Assembly (NCBI GenBank): GCA_938002665.1
Contig: CALLAE010000069.1
Span: forward strand, 83,541 to 147,540
Source of the DNA: an uncultured Saprospiraceae bacterium
Lineage (GTDB): Bacteria > Bacteroidota > Bacteroidia > Chitinophagales > Saprospiraceae
DNA length: 64,000 bases
Direction: 5' to 3'
Of this stretch, positions 17,325 to 26,500 are shown piece after piece. The notes under the pieces are model-generated. The model ran no database searches. It was given only the letters and a program-made list of their open reading frames with translations, and had not been told where the DNA came from. A program made the position numbers and the translations under genes. Position 1 is the stretch's first letter. Each line of letters opens with the position of its first letter.

Positions 17325-18746
17325 TTAAAATTTAAGTGGTTTGCCTAAGTAGAATTCAATGACTTTTATCTTAAACAAGTAATCGTATTTATCATTGAGT
17401 CTTGTTAGTTCTAGATTTTCTAGTTGTGTTTTCTGATTCTCCCATTCGAAAGTATTGGAAGCGCCTATCTCTAATCTTTTACTGACGTTTTCAAAGGCAG
17501 CCTTTTGAGCAGCGACACTTTTATCAGATGCTTCTAGTTTCTTTTTGGCAGCTCTAGCATCAGCCAGTGCACTTTGAAGGCTGATCTTGAAGTTTTCCAG
17601 TAACTGATCCTTTATCAGACTTTGGTTTTTTACATTGAGTTGGCTACGCTGCACATTCGCTTTAGTAATACCATTATTATAGATGGGGATGCTGAGTCCT
17701 AATCCAAAACCATAAGACAGGAAGTTATCTAATTGACTACCGAAGCTTGGTTTGCTGAAGACAGGCAGCTCCACTTCTTGACCGACATTGACAGTCTGAT
17801 TATTGATGACAAAGTCAGCTTCCCTTAGTTCAGTTCTGAAGGCTGTTATTTCTCTTGCCTGATTAGAATAGTTAGTAGCGAGATTACCGAAGGCTGTTAG
17901 TCTAGGGTGGTAGCCTGCCTTAGCAATCTGTATGTCCTTTGTCGCACTCTGAGTTCTGAGTTCTGCAGCTATGAGGTCGTATCTATTCTTCAGTGCTGAC
18001 TGCAAGAGTTCCTCATAGGTGAGCACTTCTACATCAGTACTTACCTCAAAATCAGTCGGCACCTCTACTTCTATCTCTTCTGATGGTGCTATTCTCAAGA
18101 ATTGTTTTAGCTGAAGTAAGGCCAACTCATAACTGTTTTCTGCTACGATAATTCCTTGTTCGCTTTGTGCTATCTGTGCTTCTAAGTTGAGCCTTTCTGC
18201 GGCAGGCATGGCACCAGCCTTTATGGATTTATTTATTTGATTCAGTTGCTGCTCAGAGAGTTCTACTTGTTTTTTGGCTATGTCGATATTTTCTTTGCTG
18301 AAGAGGATGTTGAGATACGTCAGAGCCACCTGAAGGGCAATATCTTGCTCGGACTGTTTGGTTTCTGCCTGAGCAGCCTCCAGGTCTAGTTCGCTTTTAT
18401 CGATGGTGTTTTTGATTCTAAAACCATCATAGACAAGTACACCAGAGTTGAGGCCATAATTATTAGAGAAGAAGGTCTCTGTGATAAATTCATTAGAGGT
18501 AGGATCTATGGTCCGTCCAAAATTCCATCCCACATTTACCGATCCATTAAGGTTAGGGTAGCGGGCTTGCTTGGCGGCGCCGAGATTGACCTCTGATCCT
18601 AGAGTAGCGAGCTTGGCTTGTTGTATAGCGATGCTCGAGCTGAGAGCTTGCTGGACGCTTTGTTCTAGTGTCCATAGCTGCTGGCCGCTCAGATATGTAG
18701 TGGAAAGGCAGATAAAGAGTACAATAATGGATTTACCCAGCTTCAT
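17325..18746 (-). CDS. TolC-family outer membrane efflux protein
   Basis: A 473-residue outer membrane protein with a signal peptide (KSIIVLFICLSTTYLSGQQ). Two homologous halves of the OEP fold each contain long coiled helices (for example about 150-215 and 350-440) and a strand motif such as NLNGSVNVGWNFGRTIDP and YGFGLGLSIPIYNNG. It forms the trimeric exit duct of a tripartite efflux or type I secretion system. It is the first gene of the operon tolC-like, adaptor, DUF2064 gene. Confidence 0.88.
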   Translation of the reverse strand: MKLGKSIIVLFICLSTTYLSGQQLWTLEQSVQQALSSSIAIQQAKLATLGSEVNLGAAKQARYPNLNGSVNVGWNFGRTIDPTSNEFITETFFSNNYGLNSGVLVYDGFRIKNTIDKSELDLEAAQAETKQSEQDIALQVALTYLNILFSKENIDIAKKQVELSEQQLNQINKSIKAGAMPAAERLNLEAQIAQSEQGIIVAENSYELALLQLKQFLRIAPSEEIEVEVPTDFEVSTDVEVLTYEELLQSALKNRYDLIAAELRTQSATKDIQIAKAGYHPRLTAFGNLATNYSNQAREITAFRTELREADFVINNQTVNVGQEVELPVFSKPSFGSQLDNFLSYGFGLGLSIPIYNNGITKANVQRSQLNVKNQSLIKDQLLENFKISLQSALADARAAKKKLEASDKSVAAQKAAFENVSKRLEIGASNTFEWENQKTQLENLELTRLNDKYDYLFKIKVIEFYLGKPLKF

Positions 18747-18876
18747 AATATGGACTTTATTCAGTGCGAATATTAACTAAGTATAGCTAATTCAAAAATT
18801 TAATCTATTAAGCAATTTAAATATCAGATAAATAGTGGGATATATGTCTATTTCTCTCTGAATTAAAGGGTCTGGC

Positions 18877-18909
18877 TTTGTAATAATAGCTTATTAATAA
18901 ATACTTTTG
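18877..18909 (+). promoter_or_regulatory. Bacteroidota-type promoter of tRNA-Leu
   Basis: TTTG at 18877-18880 and TACTTTTG at 18902-18909 match the -33/-7 consensus TTTG-N(19-21)-TAnnTTTG with a 21-base spacer. Transcription should begin within a few bases of the tRNA 5' end at 18919. Confidence 0.75.
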
Positions 18910-18918
18910 TGAGCCTAC

Positions 18919-19002
18919 GCCGGTGTGGTGGAATTGGTAGACACGTTGGATTCAAAATCCAATGCAAGCAATTGCGTGGGGGTTCGAGTCCCCCCACCGG
19001 TA
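18919..19002 (+). tRNA. tRNA-Leu (anticodon CAA)
   Basis: The acceptor arm GCCGGTG pairs with CACCGGT (one G-T wobble) plus discriminator A. The anticodon stem TTGGA/TCCAA encloses TTCAAAA with anticodon CAA. A long class II variable arm (TGCAAGCAATTGCGT) marks a leucine tRNA. The T arm is GGGGGTTCGAGTCCCCC. The 3' CCA is not encoded. Confidence 0.95.
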
Positions 19003-19010
19003 CTGAGATA

Positions 19011-19043
19011 AAAGCCCGATATTTAAGAATATTGGGCTTTTCT
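19011..19043 (+). terminator. Rho-independent terminator of tRNA-Leu
   Basis: The stem AGCCCGATATT pairs with AATATTGGGCT (one G-T wobble) around a short TAAG loop, followed by a T-run, 9 bp after the tRNA. Confidence 0.85.
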
Positions 19044-19107
19044 GTTTTCAAAAGTGAGCTCACTTTTCAATAATTTCGATTTTAGATCGTGAAAAGGTTG
19101 TAATGCT

Positions 19108-19704
19108 ATGAGTGATTTGAAATATGTCATTGCAATATTAATTGCGTACACGTTTATTAGTTGTAAAGTATCTGACCAGCAATCGGCACTCACAGAAGTA
19201 CTAGAGGTTGCTCTGGAAGAGTCTGAGTTATATTACCTGAAAAATAGAGTTAAGAATTGTGATAGTTCTATAGTTCACATGAAAAGATTGATGAAGTTTG
19301 ACTCAGTATCTATTATATCTGATAATTACATTAATCTCAACTATAAGCTTGCTGGAATTCCTGATGCTAAACTTAGTAGCGATTATGATTTTAGGTATTT
19401 CCACCTATCTCCTAGTTGCTTTGAAAAGAGGAAATATAAAGATGTTTTTGAACTACCACGCCAAGCTACAGAAATATTAGATAGCATTTTTAGTAAAAGG
19501 TACTATGTACGAGTAGGTGTAAAAATAGGCTTTTGTACCCCTGTGCTTTTTGGGGTAACAGGAAAAGATACAATTAGGTTTTCAGGTTGGGGCACACATT
19601 CTAATTATCCTGATAAAATAATGAAGGTAGAAGAATTTCATCTTGTAGATAACCAAGATGACATAAGTATAGAATACACCTCGGCCATTATAAAAAAAAG
19701 GTAA
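19108..19704 (+). CDS. Hypothetical lipoprotein
   Basis: A 198-residue protein I do not recognise. The N-terminus LKYVIAILIAYTFISC has a lipobox-like end, so it is probably a lipoprotein. The body mixes short beta and charged stretches and carries FGVTGKDTIRFSGWGTH, but no catalytic motif is evident. The gene is AT-richer than its surroundings and lies directly after tRNA-Leu, a common place for acquired DNA. A possible companion ORF follows at 19730. Confidence 0.65.
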   Translation: MSDLKYVIAILIAYTFISCKVSDQQSALTEVLEVALEESELYYLKNRVKNCDSSIVHMKRLMKFDSVSIISDNYINLNYKLAGIPDAKLSSDYDFRYFHLSPSCFEKRKYKDVFELPRQATEILDSIFSKRYYVRVGVKIGFCTPVLFGVTGKDTIRFSGWGTHSNYPDKIMKVEEFHLVDNQDDISIEYTSAIIKKR

Positions 19705-19729
19705 TTGTTCAGTTTTAAATGATGGAGTT

Positions 19730-19981
19730 ATGGTTATCAATGCAGAGATATATGGTGACCCCAATTTAAGCAACCTAAAATCACTACAAAAATGTTACTT
19801 TAATCCTAACCACTATATTGGATTAAAAGTTAATGAGGTCACAAAATTGTTTACCAGAGATAGTTCTCTTTGTGAAACATCAAAAGAGATAATTAGTATT
19901 GATATATCTGTAAAGGGTTTACCTCTTATGAAAATGAATGTAAAGGAGAATCAGGTATCGGACTTTATATTTTTGAAATGA
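19730..19981 (+). CDS. Hypothetical small protein
   Basis: An 83-residue ORF 25 bp after the preceding lipoprotein gene. It contains NPNHYIGLKVNEV and two strand-like stretches near the end (IISIDISVKGLPLMKMNV). There is no signal peptide or recognised domain. It could be an independent small gene or the remnant of a larger one. It is AT-rich like its neighbour. Confidence 0.4.
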   Translation: MVINAEIYGDPNLSNLKSLQKCYFNPNHYIGLKVNEVTKLFTRDSSLCETSKEIISIDISVKGLPLMKMNVKENQVSDFIFLK

Positions 19982-20047
19982 TGCCAAAGTTAAATTCTAC
20001 TTTAGGTATAATTTTTGACATATTATATAATTATCTAATATGTTCCT

Positions 20048-20275
20048 ATGAATACTCCAGAATACATAGTGGTCCCTTTTAAGCCAGTTTTGGAAAAAGA
20101 TGACAAATACTATGACATAGCTAACCAAGTGCATCAGCTGCTATCTCAATATGTCTCTCAAGGGTGGAACTATGTCGGCATTGAGAAAGTAGAGGCAGGC
20201 GTTAAAGGCGGCAGACTGACAGGCGATACTGTAGTGCAGAATACCTCCATTCAAGTCATGATTTTCAAGAAATAA
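20048..20275 (+). CDS. DUF4177-like small protein
   Basis: A 75-residue cytoplasmic protein. The layout is strand (EYIVVPF), helix (DIANQVHQLLSQYVSQGW), strand (NYVGIEKVEAGV), then a loop and final strand (SIQVMIFKK). This is the pattern of DUF4177 and related small alpha/beta proteins in which an N-terminal strand is followed by a helix ending in xGW. Function is unknown. Confidence 0.68.
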   Translation: MNTPEYIVVPFKPVLEKDDKYYDIANQVHQLLSQYVSQGWNYVGIEKVEAGVKGGRLTGDTVVQNTSIQVMIFKK

Positions 20276-20330
20276 TCAGCCTTCGACTTATCGTATGGCA
20301 ACAATTTCTATACATATTTTATTTCCATAT

Positions 20331-20365
20331 TTTGATACTCTATATCGTTTTGGCGAGTATATTTG
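20331..20365 (+). promoter_or_regulatory. Putative promoter of the metF leader
   Basis: TTTG at 20331-20334 and TATATTTG at 20358-20365 match the phylum consensus, with a 23-base spacer that is slightly long. The start point would fall near 20371, right at the base of the structured leader. Confidence 0.5.
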
Positions 20366-20367
20366 CT

Positions 20368-20469
20368 CTTGCATCAAGAGATTAGCTTAGGCTAACATCA
20401 ACCGAGCTGCGAAACGCCACGGTGATAAAATGGATGCGGGCATACGACCAAAACTAGTTTCGTTCCCGT
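20368..20469 (+). promoter_or_regulatory. Structured metF leader resembling a minimal SAM-I-clan (S-box-like) riboswitch
   Basis: P1 is CTTGCATC (20368-20375) with GATGCGGG (20433-20440). It is followed at once by AAGAG, exactly as S-box RNAs have ATC|AAGAG at the top of P1. A short P2 hairpin TTAGC/GCTAA follows, then P3 ATCAACCG/CGGTGAT, which carries the CAACC...GGTG sequence of the SAM-I pocket, then ATAAAATG into P1. The kink-turn of P2 and the P4 arm of classical S-boxes are absent. GCGGG of P1 can also pair with CCCGT at 20465-20469, giving an alternative hairpin. Position upstream of metF fits control by S-adenosylmethionine. Ligand and family are inferred by eye. Confidence 0.5.
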
Positions 20470-20534
20470 TTACTTACTTATCCTCATGTGTAGCTTTCAG
20501 CTTGTAGTGCACTTTAACTTATAACTACATTAAT

Positions 20535-21491
20535 ATGAAAGTTTGTGATCACATAGAACAAGCTAAGGGTAATACTCTTATCTCCTATGAAGTCTTACCT
20601 CCACTGAAAGGAGGCAGAATGCAAGATATCTTTGATACGCTAGATCCCTTGATGGAATATAAGCCCTCGTTTATAGACGTGACTTATCATCGAGAAGATA
20701 TCATCTTCAATAAACGCGAAAGTGGCTACTACGAAAAAATGTCCATCAGAAAGCGACCTGGTACAGTAGGAATCTGTGCTTCGCTGATGCATAAGTATCA
20801 TGTGGATACTGTTCCGCATCTTATCTGTGGTGGCTTTACTGTTGCGGAGACTGAGGATGCTCTGATAGATCTGGCTTTTTTAGGTATAGATAATGTGTTA
20901 GCGCTGAGAGGCGATGCACGAAATATGGATACTAGATTTGTGCCTGAGCCTGGTGGTCATAAGTATGCTGTGGATCTAGTCCATCAGTTACAACATATGA
21001 ATGTAGGAAAGTACCTAGACCAAAACCTAGCGAATGCAGCTCCTACAGAATTTTGCATAGGTGTTGCTGGCTATCCAGAGAAACATTTTGAAGCACCTAA
21101 CTTTGATATAGATCTCAAGTATCTAAAAGATAAAGTGGATGCAGGAGCGGACTATATTGTCACCCAGATGTTTTTCAATAACGATAAGTATTTCAATTTT
21201 GTAGACAAGTGCAAGGAGGCAGGAATTAAGGTACCTATAATTCCAGGTCTGAAACCAGTCACGAGAAAATCTCAACTGACAAGCATCCCTCGTATGTTCT
21301 ACATTGATTTTCCTGATGACTTTGCTAACGAAATGGCTAATGCCAAAGACAAAGACGCAGCCAAGACTATCGGTATAGAATGGTGCATAGCACAATCAAA
21401 GGAACTGAAGGCAAAAGGGGCACCGCTCTTACATTACTACACGATGGGTGATACGAAGACGATGTTACGTGTACTCAAAGAAGTAATGTAG
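20535..21491 (+). CDS. metF: Methylenetetrahydrofolate reductase
   Basis: A 318-residue cytoplasmic FAD enzyme that reduces 5,10-methylene-THF to 5-methyl-THF, the methyl donor for methionine synthesis. It shows the TIM-barrel motifs of the family: SYEVLPPLKGG with the catalytic Glu, ALRGDARNMDTRF, FCIGVAGYPEKH, ADYIVTQMFFNNDKYF and VPIIPGLKPVTRKSQL. The length is typical of bacterial MetF. It stands alone behind a structured leader that may sense S-adenosylmethionine. Confidence 0.95.
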   Translation: MKVCDHIEQAKGNTLISYEVLPPLKGGRMQDIFDTLDPLMEYKPSFIDVTYHREDIIFNKRESGYYEKMSIRKRPGTVGICASLMHKYHVDTVPHLICGGFTVAETEDALIDLAFLGIDNVLALRGDARNMDTRFVPEPGGHKYAVDLVHQLQHMNVGKYLDQNLANAAPTEFCIGVAGYPEKHFEAPNFDIDLKYLKDKVDAGADYIVTQMFFNNDKYFNFVDKCKEAGIKVPIIPGLKPVTRKSQLTSIPRMFYIDFPDDFANEMANAKDKDAAKTIGIEWCIAQSKELKAKGAPLLHYYTMGDTKTMLRVLKEVM

Positions 21492-21513
21492 AACTGGAAT
21501 CATAGAGATATAA

Positions 21514-23199
21514 TTATTTCTGATACTTTATCTTTCCTCCTACCATAGTCATGAGCACTTCGGTATTGAGGATATCTAAGTCGCTACAGTTGCGTAAATC
21601 ATTGGATAGCATGATAAGGTCGGCTAGCTTCCCCACCTCTAGACTCCCTTTGATATCATCTTCAAAGGCACCATAAGCAGCATCTATAGTATACGATCTG
21701 AGAGCTTCTTCTCTACTCATTTTATTAGCCACATAAAATTGCATGCCGTTGTCTATTCTTGTTCTTGTCACAGCTGCATAGAAATTTTTAATGGGGTCTA
21801 TATCTTCTACAGGTACATCAGTGCCATTGACGATAGTGACCCCAGAATTAAGTAAGGCTTTCCAAGCATAGGCACCTACTTTGGCTCTGATAGCTCCCAG
21901 TCTTTTTTCTACAAAAGGGGCATCAGACGTACAGTGTACAGCCTGCATAGCTGCAATGGCCCCCGTTTCCTTGAATCTCATGATATCAGTAGGGCTGAGA
22001 TGTTGGGCATGTTCTATCCGCCATCTCTTATCGGCATCTTTACTATAGGCTTGGATGATATCCAGGACTTCTTTGTTAGCCCGGTCACCGATGGCATGGA
22101 CACAGAGCTGCATGTCATTTTGGTCCGCGATGAGAGCGATGTCTTTTACTTCTGAGATCTCAGTTGTATTCTGGCCATAAAAGTCGGGCTTGTCCTCATA
22201 GGGTTCTAGTAGCCAAGCACCGTGTGCACCTAATGCACCATCTACCTCTGTTTTGAGCGCGGCACAGGTATAATGAGCCTGACCAAGTCTTACTCGTTTG
22301 TAGTCAGTAATGTTGGCATCTTTTAGCTCATCTATTTTATGTCTTATCATTGCCCACAGGCGCATATCGAACTTGCCATCTAAGGCCATTTGCTCGTATC
22401 TTTTTAGCTCATAGAATTTCGATCCCGCGTCTTGAAAACTGGTCACGCCATTTTCTAGGCATTCCTTTTGGGCAAGGGCAATAGCTTCGTACCATAAGGC
22501 TTCTTGCGCAGCTTCATCTAGACTTTTTTTGTAATCGTTAAAAACCTCCTTGATAGGAATCATAGCATTCTCCTCGAAGACTCCTATGGCATTATTAGCC
22601 CCATCTCTTACTATCTTACCGCCTTTGAGCTCCGCGGTTTCTTTTGTGATGCCTGCCTGCTTCATGGCTAGCTCATTAGCAAAAAGGCTATGCCCACTGG
22701 CATGTACAAGGAGCACAGGGTTGTCTGGAGATATTTCGCTAAGTGTATGGTGGGTAGGGTAGCTACCCACGTGCTTTTCGGGTGCTACATTCCATTTTTC
22801 TTGATGCCAGCCTCTGCCATATATCCACTCTCCAGGCTTAGCAGTTTTTACTTTCTCTTTTACTTTTTTGACGACTGTTTGCCAGCTTGTATCTGCTAGA
22901 AAATTTAGGTTTTGTAAGGTTTCACCCATACCAGAAAAATGCCCATGACCTTCTATAAAGCCAGGCATAATGAATTGGCCAGCTGCATCTATGATATTAG
23001 TATTGGATGAAGCCTTAGACTTTATTTCTTCATTGTTTCCGATTGCGATAATCAGATCATCTTTAATGGCAAGTGCAGTGGCATCGGCTTGCGTGCTAGC
23101 CGTATACAGTTTGGCCGAAACAATAATAGTATCGGCATAATCAGAGGTGTTATTGCAACTAATGATTAATAAAGCAAATAGCAGTGTGAGCAGCTTCAT
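21514..23199 (-). CDS. Exported amidohydrolase family protein (YtcJ-like), lipoprotein
   Basis: A 561-residue metal-dependent hydrolase. The N-terminus KLLTLLFALLIISC is a lipoprotein signal. The amidohydrolase_3 barrel shows the metal-binding GFIEGHGHFSG, a lysine/glutamate-containing middle (TEVDGALGAHGAWLLEPY), LCVHAIGDRANKEVLD, RIEHAQHLSP and the Asp motif VNGTDVPVEDIDPI. C-terminal KLADLIMLSNDL closes the small beta domain. Members cleave N-acyl or N-formyl amides, but the substrate of exported Bacteroidota versions is unknown. It is monocistronic and divergent from the giant adhesin gene. Confidence 0.87.
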   Translation of the reverse strand: MKLLTLLFALLIISCNNTSDYADTIIVSAKLYTASTQADATALAIKDDLIIAIGNNEEIKSKASSNTNIIDAAGQFIMPGFIEGHGHFSGMGETLQNLNFLADTSWQTVVKKVKEKVKTAKPGEWIYGRGWHQEKWNVAPEKHVGSYPTHHTLSEISPDNPVLLVHASGHSLFANELAMKQAGITKETAELKGGKIVRDGANNAIGVFEENAMIPIKEVFNDYKKSLDEAAQEALWYEAIALAQKECLENGVTSFQDAGSKFYELKRYEQMALDGKFDMRLWAMIRHKIDELKDANITDYKRVRLGQAHYTCAALKTEVDGALGAHGAWLLEPYEDKPDFYGQNTTEISEVKDIALIADQNDMQLCVHAIGDRANKEVLDIIQAYSKDADKRWRIEHAQHLSPTDIMRFKETGAIAAMQAVHCTSDAPFVEKRLGAIRAKVGAYAWKALLNSGVTIVNGTDVPVEDIDPIKNFYAAVTRTRIDNGMQFYVANKMSREEALRSYTIDAAYGAFEDDIKGSLEVGKLADLIMLSNDLRNCSDLDILNTEVLMTMVGGKIKYQK

Positions 23200-23574
23200 G
23201 GTTTCAAGAATTTTTTAGAATCTACGCTAAGCTATAAGAAAGAAACTTTTTGTCAGCAGCTAATTACTCGATATGAAGGTTTTAAGCTTGGTTTTTTGGT
23301 TACATATTGCAAAATGGCATAATGTTTGGCTTTTATGAGTCGAACGAATTACCACCCTGAAAACTTACACATTAGACGGGTACGTAATTGTAAAAAGCCA
23401 TTTGCATGATACCCCTTTATTCCACTCGATCTGGGTCTTCGTACCTTAAGTTACTTGCCTTTATAACTTATAAGATTCCATCTAACTACTTAGAAATTTC
23501 TGTGCTCTCAGGTTAGCTTGAGTAATAATAGCCAGACTCCTCATTTATCCGATTATCCATTTTTAATCTATCCC
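23200..23574. other. Intergenic region between divergent amidohydrolase and adhesin genes
   Basis: 375 bp with no convincing ORF, RNA gene or strong hairpin. It must hold both divergent promoters. I see no clean TAnnTTTG element in a convincing position. The ORF-track start at 23518 (TTG) falls in this stretch and is rejected in favour of the ATG at 23575. Confidence 0.5.
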
Positions 23575-26500
23575 ATGAAATCTTATACTCATTGTCTGAG
23601 CACATGTGCTCTGCATACCCTTCTAGTTATTTTGGTCAGTTATGGCCTAGGTTACGGACAAACAGAAGACCCTTTTCAGTTAAATAATTTTGACGAAGGT
23701 ATGGGTATCTGGTCCCAGAGCCAGTCAGCAAGCATAATCCCTGTTAGTGCCAATGATAATCAAAAATGGTTATTACTCCAGAAAGGTATAGGTAGCGAAG
23801 GCGAGGAGGCTGATCAAGATCCTTTTATTGCTACCGAAGCATTGCAGTTAGGTGGGAGTTGCGGAGTGACAGTCACATTTGATTTGTTTGCCTTAAATGC
23901 TTCTGAAGATGAAATCATCTACTTGGAAGTTTCTTCCGATAACGGAAAGACCTTTAAGATGCTAAGAGAATCACAAGAAGAATCTTTTTTAAAGAGTGGT
24001 AAGTCCTTTGTAAATGGTGCTAAATCTCGTTTCAGTTACCCTCTCAGGAGTTTCGTTTCTGATCAGATTGTTCTGAGACTTAGCACTAAGAATATGAGGT
24101 CAGAATCACAATTCTTTTTAGATAATCTAAACTTGATCAGTAGTCAGAACGAAGATTACTTATTAGCTGAGTGGCAGATGGGTCAGGTAGAAGGGACTAC
24201 CTCGGCACTTATGCCAGAATTTGATGCTGGAAATTGTTCAGGTGTTTTTGCACATCCATTGAGCCTGGATTCTGAAGGGAGTCACATAGGAGTGGAAGGC
24301 TACACCTATGAGTTATTAGAAGATTCTCCAGTGGTGCAATCTAGCAAGCTCAATAACGGAGGCTTGTGCATCGATATACAGAATAAGATTGACCCTTTGT
24401 CTAGCAATAAGCTAACTTTTACCATTGACCTAGTACCTGCTGAGAAGGGCATAATCTCAGGTTTCGAATTTATGGAGAAAGCCCCCGTACAACTCAATGG
24501 AACCGCAAATGATTATCCGAAGACTTTCAGCCTAGAAATTTTTAAAGAAGGAGAGCTGTTGTTTTCACAAACAAATATTCCTACTTCGAGAGAGTGGTCT
24601 GATAGAACTTTTAGGCTACAACACATCAAGGAATTTCTTACTTCAACTGCTGCCCAATATACTTTTGTATTAACACCTCAAGTTAATGCTGGAAGCAGAG
24701 GTGAGCTTGCGGTGTGGTTAATTGACGAGGTGAAAATACTAGGAGGATGTTGTGATTTGGATTGTGAATTTATTGAAGTCAATATCCTTACAGAAAAAAC
24801 GGAAGAGGGATTATTGTTAACTCCTTCTATAGATGGAGATTATGATTGTCTTGCTGTTTGCCAAGGTCAAATATCGAATGAGGGTGCAGAAGTGGTGTCA
24901 AAACTAGATAATCAGTCTACGGGTTGGTCATACTTTAATGCCGCCTCTACCATAGAAAACACAGAAAGCACAATTGCACTTCCTGAGAATTTTGAGGCGC
25001 ATTCTTTTATGCTTAGCAGTAGAAATAGCATTGCGGCTCCATATCTCGAAACTGATATAATTAATCTATGCCCTGATGAAGTTTATTCTGTCTGCTTTGA
25101 TCATCTTAAGTCTTCTGCTGGAAATTCTTCATCAAAAAGGAATGGTGGTCTATGCGTATGGGTAGATGGCAAATGTAAGTACATAGCTAGTGGTACAGAA
25201 GCGAAGCAGACCTGTATGAGTTTCACGGCAAGTAACTCTAATCATAAACTTCAGTTATCAGTAGATAAGAGGTTTTTTTCCTCTAGAAACGACAATGTAT
25301 ATTATCTGGATAATGTGCTTGTAGACCATCTTCCTGCCGAACAGGAAATGGAATTGCCTGTAGACTGGAAAGATTCTGATAATATAATTTATAAAACAGA
25401 AGTACCTGAAGTCGATCTGAATTTAGATTATTCATTTACAATAACATCTGCCCTAGACACGAGCTCTACTTACAAAAAGAATAAGCTATATACATTGTGC
25501 TTTAAAGCAGAACTCAATGATGATACTGAATTCAATCAGCTAAATCTGCAAATAGATAGTGAAATCGAAAAGCAGGTTAATTTAGATAATATGCTAGCTG
25601 ATTATTGTATAGATTTTTTCAGTGATAAAAGAGTACATGAGCTAGCTTTCAGTCAAGTGAATAACCAAGGTGAAAAGGTATATCCAAGTTCTATTACCAT
25701 GCAGAATCTTGTCGTAAGGTCAAACATATTATCAGAATTATCAGAAGTAGAGCCGAAGGGTATAAGGTGGACTTTGCCTGATGGAACACAGACGTCAGAC
25801 TTTGAAGTGCTAGTGGATCAGAATGGAGATTATGATTTAGAATTTACTAACTGTCATCAGTGTAGTGTACATGAGGAGTTTACTAGCGAAATTGATTTTT
25901 CAGTTTGTCCAGAGGATTTAAAAGTTGATTGCAGTGAAAGTTTAAATCCAGATATTAATGCTCTTCTCAGATTGCACCAACCACAGGCCCCATATTCTAT
26001 AGGCTATTTTTATTACGAGGATGAGCTACCAAGTACTTCTTGTGTGGGCGAATTCTCGAGACTGTGGACTGTGGAGAGAAGGTATAAAGATGAAGTTCTA
26101 GATACAACTTATTGTCACCAAGTTATAGCAGTGAAAGATAATGAAAAGCCTCAGCTAGGGGATTTTGCAGATATCTTGCTTAGCTGCAAGGATGAGCTTC
26201 CAGAGCCTGAAAACTTTGGAGTAATAGATAACTGCTCTCGTAAGATTAGTCTTAGTTCTGAAGATATCGAATATAAAGGAACCGGTTGTGCTGAATCACC
26301 TATAGTAATTTCTAGATACTGGACGGCTACGGATGCTTGCGGAAATACTATAACAAAACCTCAGAATTTTGTAATCGTCTATGATGTACCTAAGGTAACT
26401 TGTCCTCCTTCACTATCTGTTGTATGTGAGGCAGATATAGTGCCTGGTATGCCAGAAGTCACTTGGAGTTGTGAAGAGTTAGAAAGTAGTTATGTAATTG

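Noticed and set aside
20276-20534. Cobalamin, TPP and THF riboswitches in the metF leader
   Set aside because: The diagnostic boxes of these families (B12 box, TPP CUGAGA, THF core) are not present; the AAGAG and CAACC...GGTG elements fit the SAM-I clan better.
23518-23574. TTG start for the giant adhesin
   Set aside because: The signal peptide begins properly at ATG 23575; the upstream residues are not part of a secretion signal.
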